A DNA stretch of 64,000 nucleotides from Symploca sp. SIO3C6 (GTDB lineage: Bacteria > Cyanobacteriota > Cyanobacteriia > Cyanobacteriales > Coleofasciculaceae): positions 37,853 to 101,852 of the forward strand of contig JAAHHJ010000016.1 in the NCBI GenBank assembly GCA_010692425.1, in the 5' to 3' direction. A program made the translations under genes and the position numbers. This document shows, one piece after another, positions 44,370-54,260 of the stretch. The notes beneath the pieces were generated by a model, which was not told where the DNA came from, did no database searches, and was given only the letters and a program-made list of their open reading frames with translations. The stretch's first letter is position 1. Each line of letters starts with the position of its first letter.

Positions 44370-46400
44370 TCAGTCAAGGTCCACCGGCTCATAATCAGCT
44401 GTTAGTGTCTCTTCATCAAAATTCAAATCCAAGTCTTCTTTTTGATCTGTTGTGTTCTGATTCATGTTGTTCCCATCTGGAGAGTCGATATGTTCATCAA
44501 CGGTTTCAAATTCATCTGTCTCGTAGATTTGGGTAGTGTCGGAGGCAAGTAGACCGCCAATTGCAAATACAGTTTGTTGAAATTCATCAACTTTTTGCTT
44601 GACTTCCTTTGCAGTCTCCTTGATCATATTAACCTCCTTGGTAGGAACAGCATCATCTGCCAGCAATGCTTGCAGGTGTTTTCTTTGCTCCTGGGATTGT
44701 TCCTGCCGCGCTTTTGCCTGAGGGTTTTCACTAACCAACTTTGCCCATAGCTGGTCGTTGTCCTTTAAAGTCGATTCTAGGCTGTAGTCAAGGCTGTTGA
44801 ATTGGTTTTCCAGTTCAGCCAATTGCTGCCGGAGGCGGTCAATTTCGGCATATTCTTCTGCCTCTTGCCGCATCCGTTCCACTTCCGAGCCACTTAATCC
44901 CCCAGTATTACTAATTACAATACTCTGTTCTCTGCCAGTACCTTTGTCAGCAGCGGAAACTTTGAGTATGCCGTTGACATCGATATCGAAAGATACTTCT
45001 ATTTGAGGAACACCGCGTAGGGCTGGAGGAATACCAGTGAGCAAGAACTTACCAAGGCTCTTGTTATCTTTCGCCATTGCCCGCTCACCTTGGAGTACGT
45101 GGATTTCTACAGAAGTCTGTCCGTCTGTAGCTGTAGAAAATACCTGAGATTTACTAGTAGGGATAGTAGTATTTCTTTCAATAATTTTTGTAAATACTTC
45201 TCCTAAAGTTTCAATTCCTAGCGATAGAGGAGTAACATCCAACAGCAGCAAGTCTTCAACCTCGCCTCCCAAAACACCAGCTTGGATAGCGGCTCCCAGG
45301 GCTACAGCTTCATCAGGGTTAACCGATTTCTCTGGGGACTTACCGCCAAAAAACTTCTTAATGGCATTTTGCACCGCTGGGATGCGGGTTGAACCACCAA
45401 CCAGCAGAATACGATCAATCTCATCTGGCTCCAAGTCACAGTCTTTGAGAGCTTGCTTGACAGGCTCAATCGTCCCTTCAATCATTTCTGCTGCTAGTTC
45501 TTCAAACTTAGCTCGCGACAGCTCCGTCTCTAAATGTTTAGGACCTGTCTGATCTGCAGTAATGAACGGTAGATTGATGGGGGTCGTCACCATGCTAGAA
45601 AGTTCAATTTTGGCTTTTTCCGCTGCTTCCCGCAGACGCTGAAGAGCCATTTTATCGCTGCCGAGATCGATACTCTCTGTTGCTTTGAAGTTTTCAATCA
45701 TCCACCGGACAATTACATTATCGAAGTCATCTCCTCCCAGGTGGTTGTTACCAGCAGTTGACTTGACTTCAAAGACCCCGTCTCCAAGTTGTAAAACCGA
45801 GACATCAAAGGTGCCACCACCCAAATCAAATACCAAGATTTTTTGTTCTTGATCCTGTTTATCTAAACCGTAGGCTAAAGATGCTGCCGTGGGTTCATTA
45901 ATGATGCGCAGGACTTCGAGACCAGCAATAGTCCCAGAATCCTTGGTAGCTTGCCTTTGGGCGTCTGTAAAGTAAGCAGGAACTGTGATCACTGCTTGCT
46001 CAACAGGTTCACCGATGTAGTCTTCGGCATCCTTCTTGAGCTTTTGCAGGATCATGGCAGAGATTTCTTGAGGAGTGTAATTACGACCTCGGATCTGTAC
46101 GTCAACGGTATCGTCACGACCTTTAACACAGGTGTAAGGGACACGGGAGAGTTCTTCGGAAGTATCCTCCCAGCGACGCCCGATAAAGCGCTTAATGCTA
46201 TAAATCGTGTTATCGGCATTGGTCACTGCCTGTCTTTTCGCCAGTTGACCTACCAAGCGCTCCTCTACCTTGCCAAATCCCACCATACTTGGGGTAGTTC
46301 GACCACCTTCTGAGTTGGAAATGACGACGGGCTGACCCCCTTCTAAAACAGCGACACAACTATTAGTCGTGCCTAGGTCGATGCCAATGACTTTTCCCAT
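44370..46400 (-). CDS. dnaK: Molecular chaperone DnaK
   Basis: 676 aa. ATPase motifs [29 protein letters not shown] and [13 protein letters not shown], then the substrate-binding domain and a C-terminal acidic tail. The tail (about 630-676) is longer than in E. coli and lacks a clear EEVD-like end. Central folding chaperone acting with GrpE and DnaJ, which flank it. Confidence 0.98.
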   Translation of the reverse strand: MGKVIGIDLGTTNSCVAVLEGGQPVVISNSEGGRTTPSMVGFGKVEERLVGQLAKRQAVTNADNTIYSIKRFIGRRWEDTSEELSRVPYTCVKGRDDTVDVQIRGRNYTPQEISAMILQKLKKDAEDYIGEPVEQAVITVPAYFTDAQRQATKDSGTIAGLEVLRIINEPTAASLAYGLDKQDQEQKILVFDLGGGTFDVSVLQLGDGVFEVKSTAGNNHLGGDDFDNVIVRWMIENFKATESIDLGSDKMALQRLREAAEKAKIELSSMVTTPINLPFITADQTGPKHLETELSRAKFEELAAEMIEGTIEPVKQALKDCDLEPDEIDRILLVGGSTRIPAVQNAIKKFFGGKSPEKSVNPDEAVALGAAIQAGVLGGEVEDLLLLDVTPLSLGIETLGEVFTKIIERNTTIPTSKSQVFSTATDGQTSVEIHVLQGERAMAKDNKSLGKFLLTGIPPALRGVPQIEVSFDIDVNGILKVSAADKGTGREQSIVISNTGGLSGSEVERMRQEAEEYAEIDRLRQQLAELENQFNSLDYSLESTLKDNDQLWAKLVSENPQAKARQEQSQEQRKHLQALLADDAVPTKEVNMIKETAKEVKQKVDEFQQTVFAIGGLLASDTTQIYETDEFETVDEHIDSPDGNNMNQNTTDQKEDLDLNFDEETLTADYEPVDLD

Positions 46401-46555
46401 AGCGCTTCGGCGTAAAGGTATTTGAAGTTGTTTTAGTTCTAGTTGAACGGGTTGCCATCAATGACTATCCCTTGAATCAACTTTCGTTGATACCTACTGG
46501 TACCTGAAATTTCGTGAAAGTGACACCCACCAACGGCTAATAGTGCCTAAGCAAC

Positions 46556-47356
46556 TTAATTGTCCGCAATTTCTGGGGTACCTTCCTCCGAGGTTACCAC
46601 GGGCTCCACAGCAGCAGCAACTTTGACCATCGCGTGGCGTAGCACGCGCTCCCCTAAGAAATATCCACGCTGTAACTGTTCAATCACCACTCCTTCTTGG
46701 TATTCATCAGTAGCTTCCCGCATCACGGCTTCGTGGAGGTTGGGGTCAAACTCTTGTCCTTCAGGGCGCATGGGGGCAACTCCAATGCGCTTGAGGCAGT
46801 CTACTAGTTGCTTGTAGACGCCCTGATAGCTCTTGTGAATTGCCATTTCTCCGTCATTTTGAGGTTTGATTTGGGCTCGTGCCCGCTCAAAATTGTCAAC
46901 TACTGGCAGTAGCTCACTGATGGTACTCCGCTTGACTTGTAGCTCTAATTCCTCTTTTTCCTTGGAGGTACGCTTACGAAAATTATCAAAATCGGCTGCA
47001 ATTCTTGCAGATTGACTTTTCAGGGAGTCAAGTTGCAGATTTTGCTGCTCTAACTGAGCTTTTAAAGCCTCAATTTCCTGCTTCAAGGTTTCGGTGTCTT
47101 CTAAAACAACTTCGACTGCTGGTGCCTCTGTTGCTGATGGGGCATCCTTAACCTCTAGTATTTCTTCTGGGGCAGATTCTTGTGAGTCTGTCGACTCCTG
47201 GGTAATTGGTTGGTCAAGATCTGATGGTAACTCCAAATCTTTTGCCACAGAAGCCTCTACCTCAGTTGCCGGCGATTGTTCACCCTCATTTTCTTGAGAT
47301 AGTGTACTCTGTGTCTGTGGCGAGGTGTTGTCTTGCTGTTTTTCTTCGTCGATCAT
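46556..47356 (-). CDS. grpE: Nucleotide exchange factor GrpE
   Basis: 266 aa from ATG at 47356; a TTG at 47371 is possible. A long acidic, Ser/Gln/Glu-rich N-terminus (about 1-85) precedes the coiled-coil and the GrpE signature ([36 protein letters not shown]). Releases ADP from DnaK. No CIRCE element was seen upstream; the 280-bp upstream gap shows no other clear feature. Confidence 0.96.
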   Translation of the reverse strand: MIDEEKQQDNTSPQTQSTLSQENEGEQSPATEVEASVAKDLELPSDLDQPITQESTDSQESAPEEILEVKDAPSATEAPAVEVVLEDTETLKQEIEALKAQLEQQNLQLDSLKSQSARIAADFDNFRKRTSKEKEELELQVKRSTISELLPVVDNFERARAQIKPQNDGEMAIHKSYQGVYKQLVDCLKRIGVAPMRPEGQEFDPNLHEAVMREATDEYQEGVVIEQLQRGYFLGERVLRHAMVKVAAAVEPVVTSEEGTPEIADN

Positions 47357-47637
47357 ACTCCACTTATCCAAGCTACTTGAAACTGCTAATTATCTTAGAG
47401 CTCTGAACTTATCCTTGTCTGTTTTCACTACTAGCAACCCAATTCCTTAGCAAGTTTTTTTAGCGTTGTAGCCAAGAGGAAAGCGTTTGCGCATTACTGG
47501 CACAACTACTGCTTCCCCAAATCCTTTTTTGTCTTGGCACAAGCCTAACAACTTACCTATGGCAATCAACTAAGGCGCTAGAGCTACCAAGATCCTAGCA
47601 CTTGAATTAGACGGTTCAAAACTTACAAATGTAATGC

Positions 47638-49230
47638 TCATGGCAACATCTGCCTGAGCCTTAACCTGAGGTACTTAGTTGGCAGCGCTTTTTCCAAGGA
47701 CGGATCGACTGCTAAAGCTTGATCAAACCGTTTGCTCGCTTCATCTAACTGCCCGAGGCGATAGTGACACATTCCCAGATGGTAGAGTGTATTGGCATTA
47801 GTTCCGTACAGCATCAGAGAATATTGAAGATAGAGTGAGGCTTCCCGATAGCATTTCATTTTATAGAGTAATCTTGCTAGATGAAATGCTAAATCTTTCT
47901 GCTCGCCAATGGGATAGTAGTTTTCCCAAATGCGCTCGATCGCTCGATACAGTTCTTGTTTAAGGGATTCGGATGCGGTGTTTAGATGTTGCATCAAAGT
48001 GGGAAAACTGCCGAGAAAGATGTTGGCATCCCAGCCGCTTGCTCGCAGCCAAGCTAAAATTTGGGGAAGTGTGAGTGTATCGTAATGTTTCTCGATCGCC
48101 TTTTTCAAAGTAAAAAAATCGTCGGGTCCTAGTTGTTCGATATGTTCGGCAAATGCTAGTCGCGTTTCCACACAGTCTTTGGAGGCATAGCCTAACAAGA
48201 AAGCACAAACATTGAGGCTGTGATGGCGATGAACCACATTGAGAAATTGACCGCCGACATGGAGAAAGTACTGCCCAATGGCATGGTAGTTTACCATCAG
48301 TGAAAAACAATTTCCATGTCGTGTTAGAGATGGATTGCCGCGATTGAGGAGTGCTTGTTCGTGGCTATGACCTTTGTCTGCCGAAATCAACAGTAAACGA
48401 TCGCCTGAGAGATAGCGTAAGTTGCGAATACAGTTGAGGGCGACGCTAGGAAATAAAACGGTGGTGTCTTGCAGGCGTTGGCGGTAGCTCTCGAGAATTT
48501 TGTTGAAGTTGGGTTCGTTATAGTAGTTGGATGTGATCGGATGTTCTTCAAAGTTAATCTCAATTTGATCGATTAGTTCGGGATGGTTGAGATCGAATAC
48601 TTGTTGAGAGGGAATTAGGGTAACTAAGTTTTCGTATAACTGTTGGTTGCGAACTGAAAACGCATCTGAAGGGATGCTATCAAAAACGTAATTGGCAATA
48701 ACAATCAGGGGATTTTTAAGGGTTGCGGCAGAGAGAATATAGCCACCGTACTCGAGGGTAAGTTGGCGATCATTCTCCAAATCGAAGCGGGCAAAATCGA
48801 TAATGCCACTGCGGACAAAAGGGTAGAGAAATGGATGGGAACGCCAAAATTCTAAGTTGCGATCGGTAAAATCCGTTAGCAGGTATTTGACGGAAATATG
48901 TTTGAGAGGGGAGTGCTCGAAGAACCCGACAAATTTCTTGAGAAAATGATAGGCAAAGCGACCTGATCCGGCTCCGAGTTCCATAATATAGAAGGGCTGA
49001 TCCCTATTGAAACCCTGGGCATGGCAATCTCTCAGAAAACCGAAAATGACCTTAGCGTAGGCGTTGGCAATGAAGGGGTTGCTGGTAATGTAATGGGGAA
49101 CGATACCTTGGTTCCAAGCTTCGACCCCTTGGCGATCGAAAAAGTTGCGTTGGAACCTCCACAGCAGCGATTTTGAGAGCCGTTGGTTTTGCTCTAAGGT
49201 GTCGCTAGGTCGATTGTGGATCGTTCTCAT
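47638..49230 (-). CDS. SAM-dependent methyltransferase with C-terminal TPR
   Basis: 530 aa. Motif I FYIMELGAGSGRFAYHF (about 80-96) and the surrounding layout resemble the MidA/NDUFAF7-like family of protein arginine methyltransferases. The C-terminal region (about 440-515) has TPR-like helices (LYHLGMCHYRLGQLDEASKRF). The substrate is unknown. It is the last gene of a minus-strand cluster and starts 33 bp after the PAD gene, so it is probably co-transcribed; MidA-type enzymes act on arginine, which is striking next to an arginine deiminase. Confidence 0.8.
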   Translation of the reverse strand: MRTIHNRPSDTLEQNQRLSKSLLWRFQRNFFDRQGVEAWNQGIVPHYITSNPFIANAYAKVIFGFLRDCHAQGFNRDQPFYIMELGAGSGRFAYHFLKKFVGFFEHSPLKHISVKYLLTDFTDRNLEFWRSHPFLYPFVRSGIIDFARFDLENDRQLTLEYGGYILSAATLKNPLIVIANYVFDSIPSDAFSVRNQQLYENLVTLIPSQQVFDLNHPELIDQIEINFEEHPITSNYYNEPNFNKILESYRQRLQDTTVLFPSVALNCIRNLRYLSGDRLLLISADKGHSHEQALLNRGNPSLTRHGNCFSLMVNYHAIGQYFLHVGGQFLNVVHRHHSLNVCAFLLGYASKDCVETRLAFAEHIEQLGPDDFFTLKKAIEKHYDTLTLPQILAWLRASGWDANIFLGSFPTLMQHLNTASESLKQELYRAIERIWENYYPIGEQKDLAFHLARLLYKMKCYREASLYLQYSLMLYGTNANTLYHLGMCHYRLGQLDEASKRFDQALAVDPSLEKALPTKYLRLRLRQMLP

Positions 49231-49263
49231 TGTTTTGTTATTTTGAACCTAATTTGGTTTTGT

Positions 49264-52248
49264 TCAAGAATGAGACTCCGAAAGCTCCGGTTTTAACCAA
49301 TTCCACCATTTTGTTTCATCCTTTGGCTGACGCCATGTATTGGTTGCACAGTGAACTTCTCCGTCGTGCAAATGATAGCCCTCCCAAGTATCAATTGACT
49401 CGCCTTTCAGTCCTATTTCTTTGAACATGGTGAGCATATATTCTTCAAATACATCTTGACCTGGCTTTACTGAAAGCTGAATTTTTTGCTCCCCCTTAGC
49501 ATCGACTTCCAAGATTTTTTTGGCTTCCGCTTTGGCGATTGGTCCATAAGGCTTGGGGAAAATACAACAAGAATCAACAATCAACATATTTACCATATTG
49601 CTGGTCAGGGCTGAATAACCACCGCCTAACGAACTATACTTGAAAAGGACAGGAACTTCTATTATGTGTATAGACTTGCTCACCTCTTTTTCTAGAGTTT
49701 GTTTAACTGAGTCTAAATGTATTTGAACAATTTTGTTCCACTGATGGATTTGCATTATATCCATTCCCGCAATTTTTGGTAGCTGCATTAATGATGTATC
49801 CACTGTTTGCTTGCCTGTTTTTCCTCTTACTGACAAAAATGTATGCAAATCAATGGTTGATATTTCCTTCAAATCCGGATCTGATACGTTTTTCAGTTTC
49901 CGTTCAGTCAAGAATCCTTCTGCTTGGAACATTTTTGATGCTATCTCTAATAGTTCGTAAGCCTTAGTAGGGCTGGGAATGCACGCAATCAATTGATTTT
50001 TAGATTTTGTTGGCAGGAAGCACACTGTTTCATCAACATGACCTACCTCTAACCAACTTGCATCTAGCGCAAACGGTTTCTGCACTTTTTGGGCGTCCAA
50101 GAATTTTGCGTATTCTGGGATGATATTACCACTAGTATGTTGTATTGAAAAATAAATACGTCCCCAAGGATAATCAGGCAATGGAGGGGTCACTTCGATG
50201 TTTCCAAAACCTATGGTGTTGTATTTATTCTTGTCTGTTTGTTCAATTTTTGTCAACTTAAGCATCTGATTCGGGAAACTTTCATTCGTCAATAATACTT
50301 CCCAGCGTTTTAAGGGCGAAATAAGGGTTGAAAAATTTAGTTTTAGTTTTTGACCGGGCATATTTGAGTAGCCAATTTCCGCAGCATCCTGAACAAAGAC
50401 GTCTGTACTGCCATCGATGGGTATCTTGACAATCTCTGTATTAAGACTGTTGTTCATAAATATATTCTGTAAGTCTTCGATGAATTTTGTTACCAATTCC
50501 CAATCTCTCGAAGCCTCTTGTTCTTGTTTCGATTCCTCTTGTTGTTTTTGAGGCTTGTGTTTCCAATAAGCGACATACACTTTATTTGTCTTGGAGTAAA
50601 TATGAGGCATCATCCAAGGCGCTACAATAACTTCTGCCCTTTGAGTTTTTTGTAAGACTTCATCAACAATCGGGATGAATTTCAATTTGATTGGCTTCTC
50701 GCTTCTTGTTTGGTCGTAACGCTTGGCTGCCATGCCCAAGATTAGACCCTCTTTAGGAATCTCAAAATGATACTTATATTTGTCCTGATCTAATTTTGCC
50801 TCTAGTTCCTTGGCATCTTTTTTGATGCTTTCATAGATTTGGATGCGAGCGTGGTCTGTGGGACTCACTTCAAGAGTCCCTCCCAGTTTTTGATCTTTGT
50901 TATCATCTTCATCCGTGACATGCGGATAGAAAACTAGGGGGGCAAGCTGTAGTTCACTTGTATTAACTACTAACTCATCACCTTTTTTTTCATCATTTTC
51001 ATCATTTTCATCATTGTCATCATTGTCATCATTGTCTTTGAAAACTCCACCCTGGCAGAGGATAATCGCTCCCTTACCATTTTCACCCCAAATCCACTTT
51101 TTTAGCTCCTTGCCTGAAACTAACTTTTTACTTAGTTCCTTAGGATTACCATTTCGCTCTCCCGTTCGATTTGCATCCAGGTACATATAAATATTTTCTA
51201 CCCCAAGTTGACTCGCGTACTGTTGCGAGCCAATTCCACTTCCATATTCCCAACCCTCAGCCAATTCCATGGCATCGACGGTTTCCAATTCCATCATCCG
51301 ATCAAACTCGGCAAACTGCTCGGCGAGTTCCACTTCCATCGCTTTTGCCTGCGGGTATGGTGCTTGGGGAGGAACCACTTCCACAGGAACATGCTGGGCA
51401 GTTTCTGACAGTGAGGGTGAGTGTTCCTCGTCCATTTTCTGGTCAAAGTCTTGGAAAGTTGGCTCTAATTCCAACGCTTCCCAGTATTCGTGGTTGAGGG
51501 CTTCAGCTTCCCTACTATTGCGCAGCGATCGCAGTTCGTCACGAAGGGCTTCCATTTGAGCGGCAAGAGCTTCTGTTTGTTGCGGTGGCTGCTGCTGTTT
51601 CTGCCATTGCAATTGCTTAACTTCGTTACGAATCTCCTGAAGTCGAGCCCCTAAGGCATCAGAGTGAGGTGAAGATTGCGCTGTTGAGGCTGGTGGTTGC
51701 TGAAGCGATTGGCGCGGTAGCGCCAGCGCCTTAAGCGATCGCATTTCGTGGCGGAGGGCTTCTACTTCCCTAGCAATATCGTTGGAGTCAGATGAAGTGG
51801 CGTTGGTGAACTCGGCTGCATGGGAAATCTCTTCTTCTTCCGGCTCAAAGGAGGATGCCTGGAATGGTACATCCCCTGTTGCCATTTCGTCAGGGTAGTT
51901 ATCGTCCCAGGGACTAGCTTCGGCATAGTCATCATCCCAGGAACTAGCTTTAGCGTAGTCTTGTTGTTGGACAGTAATGTCTTCGTTGAAATCGAAAGCC
52001 TGGGCAGTCATTAGAGAATCATCGCCTTCGGGGGTGATAACTTCAATCGGCTTGCCGTCGTCGAAGGAACGAACTTGCCGACGGTAATTTTGGGGCTGTG
52101 GTTGTTTCTTGGGTTTTTCAACTGCTTTTTCTAGATTGAATAAGGAACCAGAACCCGATGGCGAGGGTGGAGGAGGAGGCGATAGATGATCACCGTCCAG
52201 TTGTTGTTCAAGCTCGGAGAGTCGGTTTGTGGAGTGTTTTTTTTTCAT
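49264..52248 (-). CDS. Protein-arginine deiminase (PAD)
   Basis: 994 aa. The C-terminal about 460 residues match the peptidylarginine deiminase family, which converts protein arginine to citrulline. All four catalytic positions are present: Asp621 (VQDAAEIGY), His737 and Asp739 (SWLEVGHVDE), Cys967 (GEVHCATN), with the flanking blocks FGNIEVTPPLPDYPWGRI, MVNMLIVDSC, IFPKPYGPI and KWWNWLKP very like animal PADs. The N-terminal about 340 residues are disordered and acidic, with coiled-coil stretches and motifs shared with the neighbouring gene (NRLSELE at 8-14, FDDGKP at 62-67, FQDFDQ and FAEFDR). An Asp/Asn/Glu run (404-420) comes from a microsatellite. No signal peptide. Activity is likely Ca-dependent by family; the target is unknown. 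Confidence 0.92.
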   Translation of the reverse strand: MKKKHSTNRLSELEQQLDGDHLSPPPPPSPSGSGSLFNLEKAVEKPKKQPQPQNYRRQVRSFDDGKPIEVITPEGDDSLMTAQAFDFNEDITVQQQDYAKASSWDDDYAEASPWDDNYPDEMATGDVPFQASSFEPEEEEISHAAEFTNATSSDSNDIAREVEALRHEMRSLKALALPRQSLQQPPASTAQSSPHSDALGARLQEIRNEVKQLQWQKQQQPPQQTEALAAQMEALRDELRSLRNSREAEALNHEYWEALELEPTFQDFDQKMDEEHSPSLSETAQHVPVEVVPPQAPYPQAKAMEVELAEQFAEFDRMMELETVDAMELAEGWEYGSGIGSQQYASQLGVENIYMYLDANRTGERNGNPKELSKKLVSGKELKKWIWGENGKGAIILCQGGVFKDNDDNDDNDENDENDEKKGDELVVNTSELQLAPLVFYPHVTDEDDNKDQKLGGTLEVSPTDHARIQIYESIKKDAKELEAKLDQDKYKYHFEIPKEGLILGMAAKRYDQTRSEKPIKLKFIPIVDEVLQKTQRAEVIVAPWMMPHIYSKTNKVYVAYWKHKPQKQQEESKQEQEASRDWELVTKFIEDLQNIFMNNSLNTEIVKIPIDGSTDVFVQDAAEIGYSNMPGQKLKLNFSTLISPLKRWEVLLTNESFPNQMLKLTKIEQTDKNKYNTIGFGNIEVTPPLPDYPWGRIYFSIQHTSGNIIPEYAKFLDAQKVQKPFALDASWLEVGHVDETVCFLPTKSKNQLIACIPSPTKAYELLEIASKMFQAEGFLTERKLKNVSDPDLKEISTIDLHTFLSVRGKTGKQTVDTSLMQLPKIAGMDIMQIHQWNKIVQIHLDSVKQTLEKEVSKSIHIIEVPVLFKYSSLGGGYSALTSNMVNMLIVDSCCIFPKPYGPIAKAEAKKILEVDAKGEQKIQLSVKPGQDVFEEYMLTMFKEIGLKGESIDTWEGYHLHDGEVHCATNTWRQPKDETKWWNWLKPELSESHS
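50980..51046. repeat. TCATCATTG/TTTTCATCA microsatellite in the PAD gene
   Basis: Repeated TCATTTTCATCA / TCATTGTCATCA units encode the acidic Asp/Asn/Glu run at PAD residues about 404-420. In-frame length change would be tolerated. Confidence 0.85.
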
Positions 52249-52352
52249 TTTCCTTTAAGGTCTAAATTACTAAAACGTTTGGCAATGGGCTGTTTCTTAG
52301 GGAACTCCAAGAAATAAATTATCCAATTTACTTAGAAATATGATCTAAAGAA

Positions 52353-54014
52353 TCATCTCCCCCTCTCCCCATCTCCCTCTCTCCCCATCTCCCCATCTCC
52401 CCATCTCCCCATCTCCCCATCTCCCCCTCTCTCCATCTTTTTGAATGCCGTCAATGTTCTTGATGCGGAATAGTTGGCAAGCAACTTATGATCCTCCTCT
52501 GATGGCTCGTCACTGGTTCGAGTTACAAAACAGATCGTGATTGCTAGAGTAAGCAGAAAAATTTGGGACAAAGCTGCCAAAAACAATAGGGTATCGACGA
52601 GTAAACGAATAATCACCGGTAGCGAGGTGATCAGGATACGACCAAACCACTGGAGCGGCAACATCGGCTCGAAGTTTTGCCCTATATCTAACGGCGATAA
52701 GATTGAATTTGTGCCTTGCAAAACTAGGGAACCGGACGGTAGAGTTTCAACTAACAAGGGAATAGGGAATAGGAAACGGGGAACAGTGAGCAATGAACGA
52801 TTCCCTGCTCTAGATTCGACTTCTTCTTTAACTAAGGCAGAAGTACGAGGGCAGAGGGCAGAAGGAATCTGCTCTGGTACTTCTAGCGACCCAAGGGAGC
52901 AAGGGTTTAAATCCCCCACCAGAATCTTCGATTTGGTGGCTTGCAATTGGGTAAGGTTTGAATCCCCCCCATCCAATTGCACCCTTCTGCCATCTGCCTC
53001 CTGCCCTCTGCCTTCTTTAATGGTGCTGCCGGTATTTTCCTTTAAGGTTTCGGTTGAGGTGATAGAGAGAGAACGGTTTGGTGTTCCCCGTTCCTCGTTA
53101 CCTGTCCTCCATTGTAAATTTTGCATGGTTGTTGGGGGTGGTTGCTCGGTTTTAGTCGAGGACTCCCCCAAGCTAATGTTGCGATCAAAATCGTCGAACC
53201 GCTCCTCTAATATTTTTGCTGTTGGTGTTGTGTGCGTTTTTGCCGAAGACTGTTCTCGGTCTATTTCTTGATCAAATTCGTCGAAGGGAATCTCGATTTC
53301 TACTTCTCCCAAGTCGAAAGAGGTAGCGTATTTCATTTCTTTGCTAATGTCGCTGAAGGCGGCATGAAATCCATTTTCGTGCGAATTATTTCGACTGGGA
53401 GCAGCTGCGAAGGTTTCGTGAAAATTTAGTTCTGGTTTGATTGCTTCTGAGGTTGAGCGATGTCCGTTGTGCTGTGTGGCAGTGGAAACGAAAGTCTGAT
53501 TTCCGTTTTGAGTTTCATCGGATACTGTGGTGGCAATTTCTGATTCTAATTTGTTCGTTAATTGAGGTAAATGGCTCGGTGGTAAATGATTTGATTCCTG
53601 AGCTTCTCGGTATCCGACTACAATTGGTTCTCCGGTATCGAAAACGTAGGCTTTAAATGATAACTTTGGTCTTTTAAGAGGCTGTTTCGGTGTTTGTGTT
53701 TGCAGTTGCCTTGGATGTTTGGGCTGAATTTGCCCTACTTTGCCTCTAAGTTCTTGTTCTAAATCAAGCAAGCGATTGTTACTGGCAGCAGGGCGCTTGT
53801 ACTGCATTGATAGAGGGCGATCGCTTGATGTTTTAATAGGAGGTGGAGCCTTTCCCGTTTCCTCACCTGAGTCTAGGAGCCAGTGATGGGAGACTTTTCC
53901 TTTCTTAATCCTATTGGGGATAAAATGATTCTGCTGGTTCGATCGCCCGCGAGCGACCAATTCTCGTTCTAGATCGAGAAGGCGGTTTTTACTAGTAGGG
54001 CGACGATCATGCAT
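52353..54014 (-). CDS. Membrane protein with motifs shared with the PAD N-terminus
   Basis: 553 aa, no known family. Residues 10-16 and 80-86 each read NRLLDLE, 45-52 and 124-130 carry the DSGEE / FDTGEP motif, and 244-251 and 273-280 carry FDEFDQ / FDDFDR; all three motifs occur in the same order in the PAD. Most of the chain is low-complexity. One or two membrane helices lie at about 457-497 (LPVIIRLLVDTLLFLAALSQ onward). Residues about 310-430 look like translated repeat DNA, and the final about 25 residues (GDGEMGRWGDGEMGRE type) are a translated heptamer array. Probably a membrane anchor or partner for the PAD. Confidence 0.65.
   Translation of the reverse strand: MHDRRPTSKNRLLDLERELVARGRSNQQNHFIPNRIKKGKVSHHWLLDSGEETGKAPPPIKTSSDRPLSMQYKRPAASNNRLLDLEQELRGKVGQIQPKHPRQLQTQTPKQPLKRPKLSFKAYVFDTGEPIVVGYREAQESNHLPPSHLPQLTNKLESEIATTVSDETQNGNQTFVSTATQHNGHRSTSEAIKPELNFHETFAAAPSRNNSHENGFHAAFSDISKEMKYATSFDLGEVEIEIPFDEFDQEIDREQSSAKTHTTPTAKILEERFDDFDRNISLGESSTKTEQPPPTTMQNLQWRTGNEERGTPNRSLSITSTETLKENTGSTIKEGRGQEADGRRVQLDGGDSNLTQLQATKSKILVGDLNPCSLGSLEVPEQIPSALCPRTSALVKEEVESRAGNRSLLTVPRFLFPIPLLVETLPSGSLVLQGTNSILSPLDIGQNFEPMLPLQWFGRILITSLPVIIRLLVDTLLFLAALSQIFLLTLAITICFVTRTSDEPSEEDHKLLANYSASRTLTAFKKMERGGDGEMGRWGDGEMGREGDGERGR
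52357..52437. repeat. CCCCATCT heptamer array in coding sequence
   Basis: About eleven pyrimidine-rich heptamers of the GGGGAGA class, forming the C-terminus of the 553-aa protein. Confidence 0.9.
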
Positions 54015-54093
54015 ATCAATTTTAGATTTTAGATTTTATTAGATTTTTATTTTAAATTTTAGATTGTCCTCCCTTTGACCAGGATGAGGCGAT

Positions 54094-54260
54094 TTGACAC
54101 TCCCCGCCCTATAAGAGCGGGGATTCTTTCATCTCGGGGATTCCAATGAATTTACCCTCCGAAAGCATCTTGACCACCGAGTTTAACTTCGTCAATCGGT
54201 AATTAACACGCCTCGGTGCGCGCCCTACGGCTGCAAGTCCGCGTATTGCGACTACTTGAG
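54094..54260 (-). ncRNA. Putative omega-RNA of element 1
   Basis: By family rule the omega-RNA overlaps the tnpB 3' end and runs through the right-end hairpin, with its guide read from the host DNA just beyond 54094. Location is inferred from element structure only. Confidence 0.35.

Noticed and set aside
46400-47500. CIRCE heat-shock operator near grpE/dnaK
   Set aside because: No TTAGCACTC-N9-GAGTGCTAA or close match was found in either gap.
52890-52990. tRNA-like T-arm sequences (GGTTTGAATCC)
   Set aside because: No acceptor stem or anticodon arm can be paired around them and they lie within a coding frame.
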